Shown: piece by piece, positions 22,476-35,000 of the stretch
How positions within the stretch are numbered: the stretch's first letter is position 1
Layout: every line of letters starts with the position of its first letter
Assembly (NCBI RefSeq): GCF_010093535.1
Contig: NW_022985187.1
Location: forward strand, 810,241 to 874,240
Direction: 5' to 3'
DNA length: 64,000 bases
From: Lindgomyces ingoldianus
Lineage: Eukaryota > Ascomycota > Dothideomycetes > Pleosporales > Lindgomycetaceae
Made by a program: the position numbers and the translations under genes
The notes under the pieces: model-generated
What the model saw: the letters and a program-made list of their open reading frames with translations, nothing else
What the model was told of the DNA's origin: nothing
Databases searched by the model: none

Positions 22476-24514
22476 ATGGACCCACCGCGCAACCACTGGG
22501 ACGCAACTGGACGCACATCTCTGGGTGCTCCTTCAACATGGCATTCAAATGGTGCTCTCCCTCAAACTACTCCTGCCTTCGGCTCATTCCCCAGCACAGA
22601 ATATCAAACACTTGTTCCTGATGCTTCACTTCCGACGGTCCCCCTATCCTTCCCACCGTATGGGGACGGTGTGACAGCCTGGTCGCAAGAAGCAGAGCTG
22701 GCACCCCATTTCAGACATAGCCAACCTTTCCAGGAACCTCGCCATGAAACTATTCCACTCCCAATTACGCAAACAAAGGGCAAATCTAAGCGGCCCAACA
22801 GGCGTGATCTACCATGGGATAATCATAAGCAAACGATGTACGATCAATATATGAAAGGGAATAAAAAGCTCAAGGAGTTGCAAAGATATATGATCGAAAC
22901 GCACAAGTTTGATGCAACGTTGGTGATCTAATACTTCCCTCTCCCGGTATGTAAGGGCGCTAAGTTTTTCAGGGAGAAGCAATACAAGGATCAGTTTAAC
23001 GACTGGGGATGGTCGAAAAATCTTGGGAAACGAGAGCGTCAAATAATGAAGACCAAGGCAGGCAAGAGAAGAAGAGAGAACCCGCCAAGAGATACAGAGT
23101 TCCAGTGGGGTGGTCAAGTGTGGACCGTTGATCGTATAATGAAGACTCGTGGCAATGAAAATGGAAACGAGGAAGAAGATGCTCACCTTGGTCAGCTTAA
23201 TTGCATGTTTCGTCCCTCTACGCTTTCGATTGACTTCTTTCAGATGAACCAACTCCACTCGGTATGACCTATTACACACCCCAAAACCACACCGTTCCCG
23301 GTGTAGTGGCCACGCCAAACATTTCTCCTCAGCGGGCGCGAAACCACGTTGGATCCTCTGGTGGTATGGCATCCCAATATTGTGGAATCCGACTGAGGTG
23401 GAACGGGCACACAGTAGCAGATATATCTACCGTGAAAGGCCAAGCGCTTGACCTAGAGCGGCTCAATGATTTCGATGGTGCAGATGAGAAATTCACTGAG
23501 GCCTTGGAGGCTTGTCGAAATCTACTCCCTCCCGCTGACGAGCTCAGGGCCAACATCACATACCAGGTAGCCCGCTTCTACGGGCGACGCAATCACATGA
23601 CGAGAGCCGACAGTGTGCTCGATGAACTGACGGATCAATTTGTACATCGGTGGGGTCAAGGTCATGAAAAGACGTTGAATCATTATGGAACAGTCGGTTT
23701 ACTCCTGCAAGCATGGGACCGACACGAGGATTCCCTTAACCTCATGAGACGGTTGACAGATGACTTGAAATCAACGTCCTTATATTCTAATACTAAGGGA
23801 AAAGAGGCACAATCAGCAATCAACGTCGACCTACCATCGTTATATACCTCCACTATGCTCTCAGGAACATCCGGCGATGAGAGAAATCCAGCATCTTCTC
23901 AGCTGGTCCTTCAACTAGAGATAGAAAATGCGGCTGTAACTAATTTAGAGAGCATAGATCGGCCAGAACAAAGACTGCTCAACTTACTTAACCAACTAAT
24001 GAAGAATCCGGAACGCAACTTAATAGATATCGTTCGGATTAGACGTCTACTAGTGAATCTCTACAGCAAATCCCTTATGTCCGACGAAGCGGGCGAGGCT
24101 TTTGCACAAGCCAAAATTTCCATAACGTCGCTCTGTAGTCTTGACTGCAGCAAAACAAACGACTTCTTCAGAGCTGCTGTTGACCTGGCTGAATATGGCC
24201 TGGAAGAGGGGTTTACAGCCGACGCCTACGAGATTCTTGAAGTTGTGGAATCAGAGGTTGTTGCAGAAAATGGGCCTGATCATCCTAACACCATTTCCTT
24301 GCTAATGAAGATCGGCAAGATGGTCCAAGAGATGGCTTCCTGGGAGGAGGCCGAACCGCGTTTTCAACAAGCATATGCAGCTTGCATTACCGCATTTGGT
24401 TACAAGTCTATTGTCACACAAAAGCTTGAAAAGTCCCTTGAAAAAGGTAGTTATTTGGGCGACTTGGAGGATGATGTCTCTGATAAAGGGTTGTTCCAAT
24501 TTATTACTCTGTAA
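22476..24514 (+). CDS. Clr5-domain protein with TPR-like C-terminus
   Basis: Exons 22476-22918, 22973-23190 and 23244-24514 give 643 residues; introns are 54 and 53 nt. After a Pro/Ser-rich leader comes the Clr5 domain (LPWDNHKQTMYDQYMKGN ... EKQYKDQFNDWGWSKN, about residues 110-170); the first intron lies inside it and removing it restores the conserved K-Q-Y-K. A basic stretch (KAGKRRREN) follows. The C-terminal half has helical TPR-like repeats (QALDLERLNDFDGADEKF; NITYQVARFYGRRNHMTRAD). Clr5 was named for a fission yeast silencing factor; in filamentous fungi the domain occurs in a large, variable family of mostly unknown function. The second intron donor (GTCAGC) is weak. Confidence 0.8.
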
Positions 24515-24960
24515 AGGGTTGCCTATCATTCGAAAGATACTGAAGAACCTAGTGTTCATGTGCGGTTAGAACGTGGGTTTCTTTTCTTCAAATTCGTTGC
24601 TACGTAGGATTGAGATGCAAACCCAAAGATACCTCTCTATTTCCAAGCACAATAACCTCTTACCTCACCGTGCTGGATTGGTTTAGAGGCTTCGTATCTA
24701 ACGGGTGTTTCCTCCGAAAATCCGCTACAAAGAAAGTTGGTTGCGCATTTATCGTAAGGGCAGGCTGGTTTTCGTAGAACACTGTAATACAACCCCATCA
24801 TTGGATATCTTGCACTCTATCTTTCCACGGGTATTCTACCGTCAACTCTCGGCAATCCCAGTGATGTCGGTAGATTGGTTACGGTAACTTAGGTTTGTGT
24901 TTGGATTGGAGACTAGAGAACCAGCTTGTTGATCGTCCCAAATTCTCACCTGGGTTCTCT

Positions 24961-25724
24961 CACCGGCGGGATGACCATCTGTTACATCGAGCAAGACTTT
25001 AACTCAAGTGGTAAGACAAAGGTAACGTCCTTCGAGCTAGTAGGTTTGCAATTCACAAAAGTTACTCTGCGAGACTAGCGATACTCTAGAGCCTCCGAAT
25101 GACGGTCGGCAGCCCGATCACCACCAAGGGCTCAAACCCAGGCCTTAGCTACACATGCTTTTGAAATGTGAGCACGCGAGGCAGTGAGGCTAACGAGTTC
25201 CCCAAAGAACCCTGTCCAGCGGGTATCATAGCCATTCACCGCTTCCCCTCGTGCTAGGACGGGAAGAACCTCGACAGCCCCAACCAACAAGACCACATGG
25301 ACAACACAGTGAAAGGAGGGTTTATGAATGCTGGGCCGTGCCCGTCCTCGCATCCCATCCGCATGCTTCAGGTTGCCTACAAGGCCATGTAGAACCCGAC
25401 CTAGTTTAACAATAAGTCGTTGCGGCTTGCGGACGGCTCGCGACTCTTCGTCTGGGGCTTCGAAGATAGCAAGGTAGCAAGGAATACGGTACCCACGGCG
25501 ATTATATCTTCGGCTGGAAGGGGGACGCGCTTCAAGCGCGCTATGGACTCCGCCAGCCTAGTTAGTAATAACCTTAACACTTAGTCTGTGGCCGAGGTGA
25601 ATAAGTGCGCCATCAAGAATAGCGTTAGTGAGTCTACCGACGGATGTAAGTTGTTCCGTATACCAGAAAAGTCCCAAAGCTAATGACTTGATTCGCAGGG
25701 CTTGACAAGCTCCCCAGAATGTAA
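24961..25724 (+). pseudogene. decayed DUF1996 secreted-protein gene
   Basis: No long open frame remains, but reading across stops and frame changes recovers most of a DUF1996 domain in order: GGMTICYIEQ, LRMTVGSP, RFPSC(stop)DGKNLDSP, QQDHMDNTVKGGFMNAGPC, SSHPIRMLQVAYKAM, then, in another frame, GDYIFGWKGDALQ followed by KRAMDSAS. The last intron (25646-25698) still has GTAAGT and CAG ends and leads to WLDKLPRM and a TAA, the usual family ending. At least four internal stops are explained by single C-to-T or G-to-A changes (for example TGC-TAG where the family has Cys-Trp). DUF1996 proteins are secreted fungal proteins of unknown function. The 5' end is approximate. Confidence 0.75.
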
Positions 25725-26374
25725 TTTTTCATCTAGGTTAATTGAGTAGTAACACGTGTGCAAGGGTTTAGAAGACAGTTTTCTTAGGAAATTGAAATTG
25801 TGCAGTATTTTTTGCAAACTGATGGAACTATTCGGGGTTTTTCAAACTGTGTAGTCTACAGTCTGTCGTTGCAAGCGCCTTGTATGCAAGGTATTTGGAG
25901 TGGCATTGGCTTCCTCTTTCTTTTCGCTTTTCCCTCCCCTCCCCTTTCTAGTATGTAGCAAATACTTGCCTAACGTATCTGTCTTTTGAAGATTTCTAAC
26001 ACATCCTACATTTATACACTAAATCGGCGTGTTGGCCTTATGGCAATTATCATTCCTGGCTTAATTCGCCCTCCTGTTGCATGTAGTGGCCTGGAAATAG
26101 CCGACCTCGGGGAGAGAGAAACATCTTAACCTGGCCAACGCCAAATACGCAAGAATAGACACTTTATGGTCGAAGAGTTCAATGTTGCCTGCGTTATGTT
26201 GATGAGTTACCTTCTGTTGCTGAGGACATCGTACACAACCACCTTGGGTTTAGAAACAAATTTAGCGTTATTATCATAGAAAGGTAACAGACAATTATGC
26301 TCCTACTGTCCCTCCTGTTCCTTAGCATCTTGGCCACCATGATAAATCCTCCAAGTGCAGCAGACGTAGAAGCG

Positions 26375-26687
26375 TTAAGAAGTTTCAGCAGCCTTCAAAT
26401 CAACTAATTCCTCCTCCGCCTTCCTGATCTGACTAGGCCTTGATGGAAGTGGAGGCGGCGCTTCTTCCTTGTCACCCTCATCTACATCCTCTCCTAGCAA
26501 TCGATCATCCTCGGCAATGACCTGATCGTCCTCTCGTGCGGATTACAATAACACAGAACAGCCTGACAATCCCCATAATCACTATAGCCACTCTAAAGAG
26601 AATACAAAAAGAAATCACCATCGCCGGGGGAAGTGTGATGAAGGTGAGGAGGGTGCTGGGAATTGGCAGGCGGTGCCTGCTTATCAT
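26375..26687 (-). other. possible 3' exon(s) of an unassigned membrane protein
   Basis: Bases 26505-26687 encode a hydrophobic segment (VISFCILFRVAIVIMGIV, then RLFCVIVIR). In the next frame bases 26375-26541 encode an acidic tail ending in TAA (QVIAEDDRLLGEDVDEG, then APPPLPSRPSQIRKAEEELV). Together they resemble the end of a membrane protein with a cytosolic tail, but the frames connect only through an intron or frameshift I cannot place, and no upstream exons were found. It may be a relic. The family is not recognised. Confidence 0.25.
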
Positions 26688-27141
26688 GCCTTTCTGGTTT
26701 GATTTGTCATCTCAGATGTTGTGTCGGTTCATCGTGGCCGTGGAGATTTGAGAGATGCGGAAGTGGGACTGAAATTTTTTGGTAGCCGTGTGCTGCGAAG
26801 TCCAGATGATAGGATTGCATTCTTTGATTGTTGTAGAGGCAAGTCTGACCAAGGTCTTACCACTATCGCTTTTCTGTCCTTACACAATGTTATACAATTT
26901 TACCGCCAAGAAGCTTTACCCTTTGCTAGAATTAAGCCAATCACAATAGTCGCTAAAATGAAGACTATAATACTGAAGGGGACAGAGTGACGGAGAAACG
27001 TACCAATTTAGGAGAACTAAGACGTATGCCGTACAGATATAATACAGCGAAACGAAGCAAAACGAATACTTATCCCTCATAGTTTTCATGAATCTTTACA
27101 TCTAAATCAGCTTTCCTCGCTCCTCGCCCCTCTAACTCCTC

Positions 27142-28830
27142 CTACTCCGCTGCCTCCTCCATCACCAGTGTCTTCATTTTACCCGCAGCTTTCACTAACG
27201 CGCCCAAACTCTTTTCCATAATTCTCCTCCCATCATACGTGTCCCAAACCTGATGCGGTGCCTGATTCACTACATCCCAACTGACCAGATTGTCTGTCAA
27301 CTTAGTCAAATCATGTTGCTTCCTCTCCCACTCACTATCCGTCCTACACCTAATTCCACTGCTTACGATCACCACCGGAGTATCCGCACTCTGGATATTG
27401 CGGGCCGAGGCAACTTCGTTCTTGGACAGAGAGTCGGCGATTAGGTTCTCTTGAAGCTGCGCTTTAATGTATTTGCCGGATTGATAGGCGTTCCGACCGT
27501 AGACGCGGTCTTCCCGTGTCCGGCCTTTGAAGAGAGCACCACTGAGTCGCTCCAGGCCCAGCGGCGAAATGATGCCGTAGGCCCAGAGAATAAAACCGCG
27601 CCCAGGGCTCGATAATCGGTGAAGTAGGTCTTCGTGTAAAGGGTCTACGAGCATGATGCCGGTGACTTGCTTGAGGTGTCGGGAGCTGAAGATTCGAGAC
27701 GTGATGCTGCCGATTCCTGCGGAGACTAGAATCCATGGGCCTTCCTCGCCAGTCTTCGCGAGAGCTTCAGAAAGGGCGTCCGCCGACATACCGGCGGAGT
27801 GTGGAGAGGGAGCATTGTCTGACCAGGCGTATCCTGGGCGGTCCCAGTAGCAGTAACGCGAGATGGTGCCGTTTTGATAGGCGCCATAGGCCCAGTGTTC
27901 AAAGTCATATTCCAAGGGCGTCTCACCGGCTTCGAGAAGGATGGTGGCATCTTTCTGTCCTTTTGTATATGTCACGTTTCCTATGCAGGCGAGATGGACT
28001 TGATACTTGTCTCCGTCGACAAAGATTCGGTCGCCATACATTCCTAGCGTTGCATCTCGAGCCCGAATCCCAAGGGTTCCGGTCATCAAGACGGTGATGA
28101 GGATGAAGACTATCGTGAAGATTGTTGCCAATAGAACCGCGAACCATTCCTTCAGCGTTCGTCTGGTTTCCGGTCGGCCTGTTAGCCGCTCTTCCTCCTC
28201 CCGCTTACCCCAGTCAACGACACGGTCTGTAATGATACACCATAGAGCGATAAAGACAGCCCACACAACCGACGCAATCCCGACCCAGCCTTCTTCAATT
28301 CGAATTCGAGGAACAGCGAGGATTATAATCATATCAACTAGTAGTAGCGCGGCTATGATGGCGGTGGTGATACGCATCGCCTTTGCGGGGGCGACAAAGA
28401 AGATCACAGCAACGAGGAGATTACCAATGGTAAGGCACGCGTAGGCGAAGTCAAAGAAGCCGGAACCGCGGGAGTGCATTCCTGGAGGGGAGACGAAGAT
28501 AGAGACGAGAAGGAGCACCCACCAGATGAAGGATATCATCAGGAAGAGCACGGTAAAGTATCGAAGGAACCGGACGGACCAAAGATTGTATGGGGAAACC
28601 TTCTTATGTTAGCGCCATGCACATATATGTAAATGATGGGGGCTTGTTAGGCTTACTGCCGGATCGTCTGGATCCAAATAACCGTCGGAAGCGGGAGGCC
28701 GATTGTGAAGAAGTCTTGTTCGTTCGTCTGGTTCTCTTCGTTCGAGGCTCCTTCTCGTAGATGAGCGATCATCTTGCGGACCTTGAGAGTCATTGCCATT
28801 CTCCGGGTGGTCCTTCTTTGACCCCCACAT
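27142..28830 (-). CDS. DUF2417 membrane protein with alpha/beta-hydrolase fold
   Basis: Exons 28657-28830 and 27142-28602 give 544 residues. A soluble acidic/basic leader of 58 residues is followed by SPYNLWSVRFLRYFTVLFL and four or five membrane segments (WWVLLLVSIFVSPPG; NLLVAVIFFVAP; IIAALLLVDMIIILAV; IASVVWAVFIALWCI; LATIFTIVFILITVLM). The C-terminal half is an alpha/beta-hydrolase-like domain (HLACIGN; WILVSAGIGS; MLVDPLHEDLL; VVIVSSGIR; APHQVWDTYDG) whose nucleophile elbow is atypical (SAGIGS rather than GxSxG). This layout is the fungal DUF2417 family, of unknown substrate. The acceptor is a tandem AAGAAG, so Lys59 may be included or skipped. Confidence 0.85.
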
Positions 28831-29433
28831 CGAGAGTGAGTGGAGTGAATGGAGCTCGGGTGACGGTGAAAGCCAGTATCAGAGCTACACAAGCCCTAGT
28901 AAGCCACCGAGTGCTTGGGACTCGACTGAAACGAATTAGAGTGAAAAGCTTTGAGATTAGAGGAAGAGCGAAAGAGGGGAGCTCGATGGACAACTCTTTG
29001 ATTTTATGGTAGTGGTGTTGAGAGGCGAGAACTTATTGATGGTCCAGAGCGCCTTCGATAGGGATCTACGTCATGTTGTTTCTGTTGAGCAGCTATCCCG
29101 GCTTGTCAATCCTCACAACGCGCCAGGGAATGCACCATGCGACTTTGATTGGAGAGTATTGCATAGAGAGTGAACTCGTGCAAAATATTGTTTGACCTTC
29201 CCCCTCCCTTTGACCTTTCGCACTCACTGACCAAACATTGAACGCCGGCACGAGGCAGTGATTACATCATAGCCACGCTCGCCACGCCAAGCTCAAGAGT
29301 ACTCAAGCTAACATACCCCTGCTGCATTTTAACTGCACCTCCACCATCAAATCGCCCTATTATCGGATTCCCACACCCACAAGCTCGAAATCCCATAGAT
29401 CTGCACTCAGCCTAGTTCTTGCCACTAAGTACC

Positions 29434-30618
29434 ATGTCCAGTCTCGCCAAGACCTTCGCAAAGACGAAGCTCGGGCCGCTACCGCCAGAACCGCCTGTCT
29501 ATGAAGATGTCGAGCACGAAGATGATTCCTCCTCCGCTTCCTCTATGTCGAGCACCGGCACTGTAATCCCTACGTCTTCACAGCGGCCTGCACCATCCGT
29601 TCGTTGGTCTGATTATTTCTCTCAGGAGTTCTATCTCGAGCGTCTGTCGCCGGATTCGAGCCATGCAAAGTTCCACGTATACTTGACCCCTCCGAATTCC
29701 GCTAAGGCTCCATTACTGGTGTTGCATCATGGTGCCGGAAGCTCTGCACTGAGCTTCGCTCTGTTTGCCAAGGAGCTTCAGAAACAGCTTCCAGATGCGG
29801 GGATACTGGCTGTGGAGGCAAGGGATCATGGGAGTGTGGTTTGGGGCCCAGAGGGGCATGTTGATAACGATTTGTCGATTGATCTTTTGAGTCAGGATAT
29901 GGTGGATATGATGCACCTCACACAGGCAAGGATGGGCTGGAAAGAGTTACCCACCGTCGTTTTGATAGGACACAGCTTGGGTGGTGCTGTGGTCACGAAT
30001 GCTGCAAAGCAAGGGCTCCTGGGGAACAAGTTGCTTGGGTACGCTGTTTTGGATGTGGTAGAAGGTTCAGCTATGGAGGCATTGAAACATATGCAAGCGT
30101 ATCTCGCCAATAGACCGAAAATGTTCCCTACGCTGGACGCCGCAATTGACTGGCATATTCGATCTCGGACGTTGCGAAACCCAAAATCTGCAAGAGCCAG
30201 TGTTCCGAGTCTGTTACTACAGACATCCGAAGGTCGATGGGCATGGAGAACCGATCTTTCTACAACGGAAGCATACTGGGAGAACTGGTTTTCCGGTATG
30301 AGTTCCAAATTTCTGGGCGGGAAGGGTGCAAAACTGCTCATGCTCGCTGGTACTGATCGGCTGGACAAAGAATTGATGATCGGGCAGATGCAAGGTGGGT
30401 ATCAAAGCTATTCTACATTTCATCTGTCAATATCGCTAAATGATATTCCAGGGAAATTCCAGCTCCAAGTCTTCCCCTCCGCCGGCCATTTCCTTCAAGA
30501 AGACCAGCCGGAGAGGACTGCAGAGGTCGTTGTGGAGTTCGTGAAACGCAACGACCGCAGCGCATTGGTTCTCCCCCCGAAAGTATCAGATCTTCTAGCG
30601 CAAGGCAAAAAGGTCTGA
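29434..30618 (+). CDS. ppe1: protein phosphatase methylesterase 1
   Basis: Two exons (29434-30394, 30452-30618) give 375 residues. After a Ser/Glu-rich leader come the family features: VRWSDYFSQE, LLVLHHGAGSSALSFA, the nucleophile motif GHSLGGA and the catalytic His in FPSAGHFLQED. The enzyme removes the methyl ester from the C-terminal Leu of PP2A catalytic subunits and so controls holoenzyme assembly. The 57-nt intron is a multiple of three and lacks a stop, so it is easily missed as coding. It is placed because it has GT and CAG ends with a CTAAA branch-like site, and its removal joins MQG to KFQLQVF as in the family. Confidence 0.93.
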   Translation: MSSLAKTFAKTKLGPLPPEPPVYEDVEHEDDSSSASSMSSTGTVIPTSSQRPAPSVRWSDYFSQEFYLERLSPDSSHAKFHVYLTPPNSAKAPLLVLHHGAGSSALSFALFAKELQKQLPDAGILAVEARDHGSVVWGPEGHVDNDLSIDLLSQDMVDMMHLTQARMGWKELPTVVLIGHSLGGAVVTNAAKQGLLGNKLLGYAVLDVVEGSAMEALKHMQAYLANRPKMFPTLDAAIDWHIRSRTLRNPKSARASVPSLLLQTSEGRWAWRTDLSTTEAYWENWFSGMSSKFLGGKGAKLLMLAGTDRLDKELMIGQMQGGYQSYSTFHLSISLNDIPGKFQLQVFPSAGHFLQEDQPERTAEVVVEFVKRNDRSALVLPPKVSDLLAQGKKV

Positions 30619-30812
30619 TGTTCGAGGTGCCTCCTGCCTCAAATCTCCTCTCATGTTCATGAGAGATTAATAGGAGCAATCTGGAGATGATACAATCTGG
30701 ACCGCTATATCAGCATACCGACGTGCAAGGCGATACACTCAAGACCCGGAGCGAGAGCGCTCAGACGGCCGTCCAGCGAAGTGGAGCTTTGACGTGGATT
30801 GAACGGGGTCCC

Positions 30813-31795
30813 TCATGGTGTATTCGACTCGACTTCAGCTTTCATCTGACTGCTGGCTCCACTATCACTTTTTGGCTTGTGTTTCCGTTGCCTCTTCCTC
30901 TTGGCCGACTCTTCGCCTTCTTGAATCGGCGTTTCAGGCTCCACGCCCTGCTGCCGGCGCGCCTCCGGCTCGGCTTTCTTTGGCTTGACAGGAACGTTGC
31001 TGTGAGGCTCGACTGGCGGATGAACTCTCTTCTTCGGCTTCTTCACACTAAGCGGATTCGGGCCTTTTGGTCCCCTTGTGCGCTTCTTCTTCTGAGGCCC
31101 ATCGTCTCCTGTAGATCGCTCCATAATAGAACTGCCGTGTTGCTCTTGAGTGCTGTCCTCCTCGGCTTCGTCTCGTTTCCTCTTTTGGCCCGGATTTACT
31201 CCTCTCCGGCCCTTGAGCCCCGCCTTGAACTTCGCCTTCTCGCCTTGTTCGCGATGGTTGTGAGTGCTTGCCGCCATGGGTTCCAGAATCACGACGCTCT
31301 TATTTATGTAGATCAGCGGCACGCCGGGTATGGCCCGCATGTGTGCCCTCACTTTGGGGTCCTGGGATGCCACGACATAGCGGTTTTTGTTGGTCAGACT
31401 GTTTTTTGGGTCGACGACGGAGGAGAGGCATTCGAGGGTCGAAAGCGGGTCCTCGAGCTCGTGGTGGTTGCAGCGGCGCCGTTCATACTCCTTCGCCTTG
31501 AGGATCAGAGCTTGATCCTTCGGTTCGGCGTTGTAGAGGTGCCGCATGTCGCACTGCGTGATCATGGGCTTGACCTTGCCCTGGAGAGTCCTCTCCAACA
31601 GGCCGACAAGGTCCATCTTGAAGCGCGCCGCATCTTGAAGAATCTGCGAATCCACTGCGAGATTGTCAGCCGCAACGGGCGCAAACGCCAATCAGCCAGC
31701 CACTTACGAAGGACCTGATAGGGCTCCCGGAAGTTAAAGGTAACTTGATACTGGTGGATCAGCTTGCGATAGGCCTTTGCACGCTTCACCCGCAT
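30813..31795 (-). CDS. utp23: small-subunit processome protein Utp23
   Basis: Exons 31708-31795 and 30813-31654 (intron 53 nt) give 309 residues. The start MRVKRAKAYRKLIHQYQ and FREPYQVLLDSQILQDAA lead into a PIN-like domain. The zinc-binding part is visible (ITQCDMRHLY; YERRRCNHHELEDPLS), as is VVASQDPKVRAHMRAIPGVPLIYI. A long Lys/Arg-rich tail with low complexity follows, typical of nucleolar proteins. Utp23 acts in early 18S rRNA processing, including snR30 release, and is thought not to be catalytic because its PIN acidic residues are incomplete. It lies head-to-head with the DUF726 gene. Confidence 0.93.
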
Positions 31796-32095
31796 TGTGA
31801 CGATTCACGTTTGAGGATGCTGCGGGGTGTGCGAAGGAATGCAAAGGTCGACCACAAGTTCGGAAATTTAAATTCGGTCGGTCTCGGGAGTGGCCCAAGC
31901 GTCAGACGGCTGCGGAGGTGGACCCTCGAATTCGCACGCCAGAAAGCTAAGCCTTTGTCTCCCGCGACCACTGAGAGCATCTGGCTGATATCTGTACATA
32001 ATCGCTGACTCTGAGCTCTCCTGCGCAGACTCCTCTTTATATTCGTTCATATTTCCTTTGGCTCGTCCCTCGATGCATGCGAACTAGCCCAAAAC

Positions 32096-35000
32096 ATGTC
32101 GAACGAGCTCACTCCAGGGCCCCCTATCAAAATAACAGAGAAGGCCGAACCGAGGGACAAGACCACGGCCGACATCGAGTATGACGACTTTGGCTTGCCT
32201 ATAAGAAAACGGCGGCCTAGGACCCCAGTGGACGACAGCTCGGACTCGGACTCAGATGTGTTTAAAAGTGCGCCAGCAACAGCGTCAGCCAGCCGACAGG
32301 ATATTGCGCTGCCAGAAGAGAGTACTGCAAAAGTAGAACAAGTCACGGGGAAGCTAAATGAACCCCACACTGTCAACTCGCCGGTCAACGGTCTTGTTCA
32401 CGACAAGGAGAAGCAGGAGAAGCAGGAGAAGCCGGAGAAGCCGGACCACGGGGTCCAGGTGAAGGACGAGAAGTCCTCAGAACCCACATCGCCAAAAGAG
32501 TTTCCCGAGACTGCCCCGCCGGCAGCCACGACCCGCAATCGCAGCATATCGATACCCACAAATGTCGAAGGACATCATGCCTTCGCCATATCCGAGTACT
32601 CTCATCAGCAGCTCGCCCCTCAAACTCACAAAGAGCAGGAAGCGCATCAGGAGGTCGAGGAATGGCAGGAAATGCCGGCCTATGCCCATTTTGACATGTA
32701 CAACGACGATAACAAGCTCGTTGCCCGGGAAAACCAAGAGGAACTCGAGGACATGAACGGTTATGGAAACCTCGGAGGTGCTGCAAAAGGCTACACGAGA
32801 GTCACGATGGATGATGACGTAGAGTCCGTAACTAGCATGGACGACAATACTGCGTATCTCTTCAAGGAGAAAGGTACCACCTTGTTGGACGAAGACGAAG
32901 GCGCCCGGGATCCGCTCGCACAGATGCAGACCACCAAAGGACTTCTCACCGAAGGTCAGCGCATAGCCTACGTTGGCCTTGTGCGGCTGGCCATGGTGCA
33001 AATGGCGAAACAACCCGCTGGTCTGGACCGTACGAAAGGCACTAAAAAACTGCTGGATCTGTGTGAGGCGGCTTTGAAGATGTGGTCCCAGAAGATGATG
33101 GTTCGCCTTTACACACATATGGATATCGATTCCTCGGAGCAAATTATGATTGAACAACTTGCCGAGCATGGGGTAGAACCGCCAGATTTAGTCCCTGCCT
33201 TAATGCAGAATGCTCGGGTAAAGAACCCTGTTACCGAGGAAACAGATTCACCAAGACTGTCAGTCTCCTCACCGCGCCCCAACTCACATTCCGAAAAGTC
33301 CATGTCTTCGTCTGCCGTCAACCTCTACGATGCTGCTGAGAGCCCTCCACCTCCACCCTACAATGAGCATGAAGGCGAAGAGCTTCCAGAAGTCCGCACT
33401 CCGTCCCAGCTCCCCCAGACTAAGAATCTTGACATCGACCTCCGGTGGACCATTCTCTGCGACTTGTTTCTAGTTCTTATCGCAGACTCTGTCTACGATT
33501 CGCGGTCGAGACAGCTTTTAGAGCATGTTGGCAGCTATCTTAGCGTGGATTGGCTCGAGATCTGTAAATTTGAGAAGCGAGTAACAGACGCCCTGGAAAT
33601 GCAAGAGGAAGCCAACAAGGAGAACTGGAATGAAGACGACCATATGGAAAATAGACGAAAGAGGGCTTACAAGAAACGTCTTGCCTTTATGGGGCTTGCC
33701 ACGGTCGGAGGTGGTTTAGTCATTGGACTGTCTGCCGGTCTTCTTGCTCCTGTCATCGGTGCTGGTCTCGCCGCGGGCTTCACCACGATTGGCGTCGCAG
33801 GGACGGGTACATTTCTTGCTGGTGCTGGAGGTGCTGCTATCATCACTACAACAGGTGTCCTGAGTGGCGGTACGATTGCCGTAAGAGCAGCAGACAGACG
33901 CACGGGTGCGGTTAAAACTTTTGAATATCGCCCTCTTCACAACAACAAAAGAGTCAATCTCATCGTCACAATATCCGGGTGGATGATTGGCAAGGTCGAT
34001 GACGTTCGGCTGCCATACAGCACAGTAGATCCAGTTATGGGCGACATCTACTCCGTCCTCTGGGAGCCGGAAATGCTCCGAAGTATGGGTGACACTATCA
34101 ACATTCTTGCGACAGAGGTAAGTCTTCCCATGGTATGATGAAAGGGGGTACCAACGATTCTCCAGGCTCTCACGCAAGGCCTCCAACAAGTGTTGGGTAG
34201 CACCATCCTCGTCGCCCTTATGGCGGCTCTGCAGTTGCCCATTGTGCTCACAAAGCTATCATATCTAATCGACAACCCTTGGACGGTTTCACAGGCAAGA
34301 GCAGATATGGCTGGGCTTATTCTTGCCGACTCGCTTATTGACCGTAACCTTGGGACACGGCCGATTACTCTTGTTGGGTTCTCTCTAGGGTCTAGAGTCA
34401 TCTTCGCCTGCCTTAAGGAGCTCGCAAACCGTGGAGCCTTCGGTATCGTCCAGAATGTGTACATGTTCGGCACGCCGGTCGTAGCAAAAAAGGACGAATA
34501 CATCAAAGCACGAGCAATTGTCCCTGGGCGATTTGTAAATGGATATGCAACAAATGATTGGATCTTAGGTAGGTATGTCCAATTTCTCCCGTAGCTGACT
34601 CTAATAAGCTGTTTAGGATATCTCTTCCGAGCAACCAGTGGAGGTATTATGCGCGTAGCAGGTCTAGCGCCTGTTGAAGTGCCAGGGATCGAAAATCATA
34701 ATGTCACTGAACTTGTCCCAGGACATATGGCTTACAGAGCAGCAATGCCAAAGCTTCTCAGAGAGGTTGGCTGGAGCGTAGAAAGCGACGAATTCACGGA
34801 AATCGAGGACCCCGACCCAGAAAACCATGATAAGAGACAGCGAGAGCTCATCAACGAGATCGAAGAGGCCAGAAAAGAATTAGAAAAGAAACCGGAAAAG
34901 AAGGGCTTCAGCTTTTGGCGGAAGAAGAAAGTGGAGAAGAAAGAGTGGGAGGTGTATGATGAACATTCAAAGGCACCAGTGGGTAAAGAAGGAGATGCCG

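Noticed and set aside
25105..25160. Possible tRNA around GGGCTCAAACCCAG
   Set aside because: No cloverleaf forms, and the stretch reads as part of the DUF1996 relic.
30687..31718. Long plus-strand frame antisense to utp23
   Set aside because: It is the complement of a clear Utp23 coding sequence with family motifs; the antisense frame is a composition shadow.
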